Under the pieces are notes generated by a model. It was not told the DNA's origin, did no database searches, and saw only the letters and a program-made list of their open reading frames with translations. The translations under genes and the position numbers were made by a program. From Fidelibacterota bacterium (GTDB lineage Bacteria > Marinisomatota > Marinisomatia > Marinisomatales > TCS56), in contig DAOWAH010000060.1 in NCBI GenBank assembly GCA_030634675.1, forward strand, positions 1 through 8,140: DNA of 8,140 nucleotides. Direction: 5' to 3'. Shown piece after piece: positions 7,240-8,140 of the stretch. Within the stretch, counting starts at the first letter, position 1, and each line of letters opens with the position of its first letter.

Positions 7240-8140
7240 TTATCGAATCAACAACATTTTCTTGGCGATTCGAGTATCCTTGGTTGTCAGGGTGTAGATG
7301 TACACACCGGAAGAAACTGTTTGACCAAAATCATTTTGGGCATTCCAGTTTATCTGATATCTACCTTGCGCATGCACGCCATTAACCAGGGTACATACTT
7401 TCTGACCTAACAGGTTGTAAATAGTGAGATTTATCCATTCATCGTGTGGTACGGCAAAATTAATCATCGTAATTGGATTGAATGGATTAGGATAGTTCTG
7501 ACTTAATTCGAAATCGGTTGGAATCTGGAAGGATTCATTACCATCATCCACTGCCAGCGGGGCCTCCCGCACCATTTTAACCACGCTGAAGTCATCGAAC
7601 CAGGCTGTCCCAGTGGGATAGGATGTGAAACGAGCTCGGACTGAAATACCAGTCGCATCTTCCGGTGCCCGCTCCGCTACCATATAGTGCGTCCAACCCA
7701 TCGTGGAATCCTGCTGATCAATGTACACGAACTTGTCTCCACCGGCTAATGACCATTCAGTTGCAATATTTCCGGTATGGAAAAAGTAACACAACGCAAT
7801 CTGATCATCCAGCCGTTCTCTCCTAATATAAGTGGATTCTAAAGAATCAGCGTGATTCACTTCTAACGTCTTGACCCAGACACCTATCTTATACCACGCA
7901 CCCGCTTTCACCGGTTGGGGAATCGAATAGTAAACAATTTCCGATGACGACCAGTCTGATGTATCCGGTTTATAGAGCTCGGCTGCATAACTGCCAGTAT
8001 TGGCTTCGTTATCGGTCACTGTTCCATAAGAATCGTTGTCGCCGGCATACCAGTTTAACCAGCCCTTGATCGTCTCGGCACTACCGTTGAATAGGCCCAT
8101 TGTCCAGGGATCCTGTCCGCAACCGACATTGTCAAAGTAA
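7240..8140 (-). CDS. Secreted protein with carbohydrate-binding-like domain and type IX-type C-terminal sorting domain (5' end outside window)
   Basis: The frame is open to the right edge: 13 codons (YFDNVGCGQDPWT) precede the Met at 8100, so that Met is internal and the visible part is 299 residues. YFDNV is typical of the last strand of a jelly-roll carbohydrate-binding module, so a previous domain probably ends there. Visible residues about 14-190 form a further jelly-roll-type domain resembling CBM4/9-like modules (GWLNWYAGDNDSYG, NTGSYAAELY, VKAGAWYKIGVWVKT, GTAWFDDFSVVKMV). Residues about 212-299 are a C-terminal sorting/FlgD-like domain: LSQNYPNPFNP, LTIYNLLGQKVCTLV, SSGVYIYTL, KKMLLIR. 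The protein is thus probably exported and cell-surface-anchored or released. An N-terminal catalytic domain may lie outside the window, so glycan binding or degradation is only suggested. A hairpin follows its stop, hinting that it may belong to a separate transcript from the receptor. Confidence 0.85.
   Translation of the reverse strand, partial: YFDNVGCGQDPWTMGLFNGSAETIKGWLNWYAGDNDSYGTVTDNEANTGSYAAELYKPDTSDWSSSEIVYYSIPQPVKAGAWYKIGVWVKTLEVNHADSLESTYIRRERLDDQIALCYFFHTGNIATEWSLAGGDKFVYIDQQDSTMGWTHYMVAERAPEDATGISVRARFTSYPTGTAWFDDFSVVKMVREAPLAVDDGNESFQIPTDFELSQNYPNPFNPITMINFAVPHDEWINLTIYNLLGQKVCTLVNGVHAQGRYQINWNAQNDFGQTVSSGVYIYTLTTKDTRIAKKMLLIR

Overview
The window carries four protein-coding genes, all on the minus strand, packed with almost no intergenic space. 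The proteins look like those of a Gram-negative, outer-membrane bacterium of the Fibrobacteres-Chlorobi-Bacteroidetes (FCB) group. The grounds are a TonB-dependent receptor with an N-terminal carboxypeptidase-regulatory-like domain, and secreted proteins ending in the 'NYPNPFNP ... SGVYIYTL ... KKMLLIR' type of C-terminal sorting/FlgD-like domain. That style is common in Calditrichota, KSB1, Neomarinimicrobiota, Latescibacterota and relatives. I cannot resolve the phylum from this window.

In transcription order (right to left): (1) 8140-7240 is the 3' part of a secreted protein with a carbohydrate-binding-like beta-sandwich domain and a C-terminal sorting domain; its 5' end lies beyond the right edge. 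(2) A 10-bp perfect hairpin (7227-7196) follows its stop and separates it from (3) 7149-4510, a complete TonB-dependent outer-membrane receptor of 879 aa. (4) 4470-1225 is a large secreted, acidic, multidomain protein of about 1081 aa, with a calcium-binding-type Asp-rich motif, a fibronectin-III-like module and a divergent C-terminal sorting domain. (5) 1228-1 is the 5' part (409 aa visible) of a SurA/parvulin-like foldase, probably a lipoprotein. It overlaps the preceding gene by the ATGA stop/start and continues past the left edge.

The receptor, the large secreted protein and the foldase look like one operon: a TonB-powered outer-membrane transporter, a large exported partner and a periplasmic chaperone that could help fold one or both. 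No SusD homologue, sigma/anti-sigma pair or enzyme is present, so the substrate is unknown. This receptor/secreted-protein/foldase set is the most interesting part of the window, but linking the three functionally is inference.

No stretch longer than 300 bases lacks a gene. I saw no tRNA, rRNA, CRISPR array, insertion sequence, integrase or attachment site.
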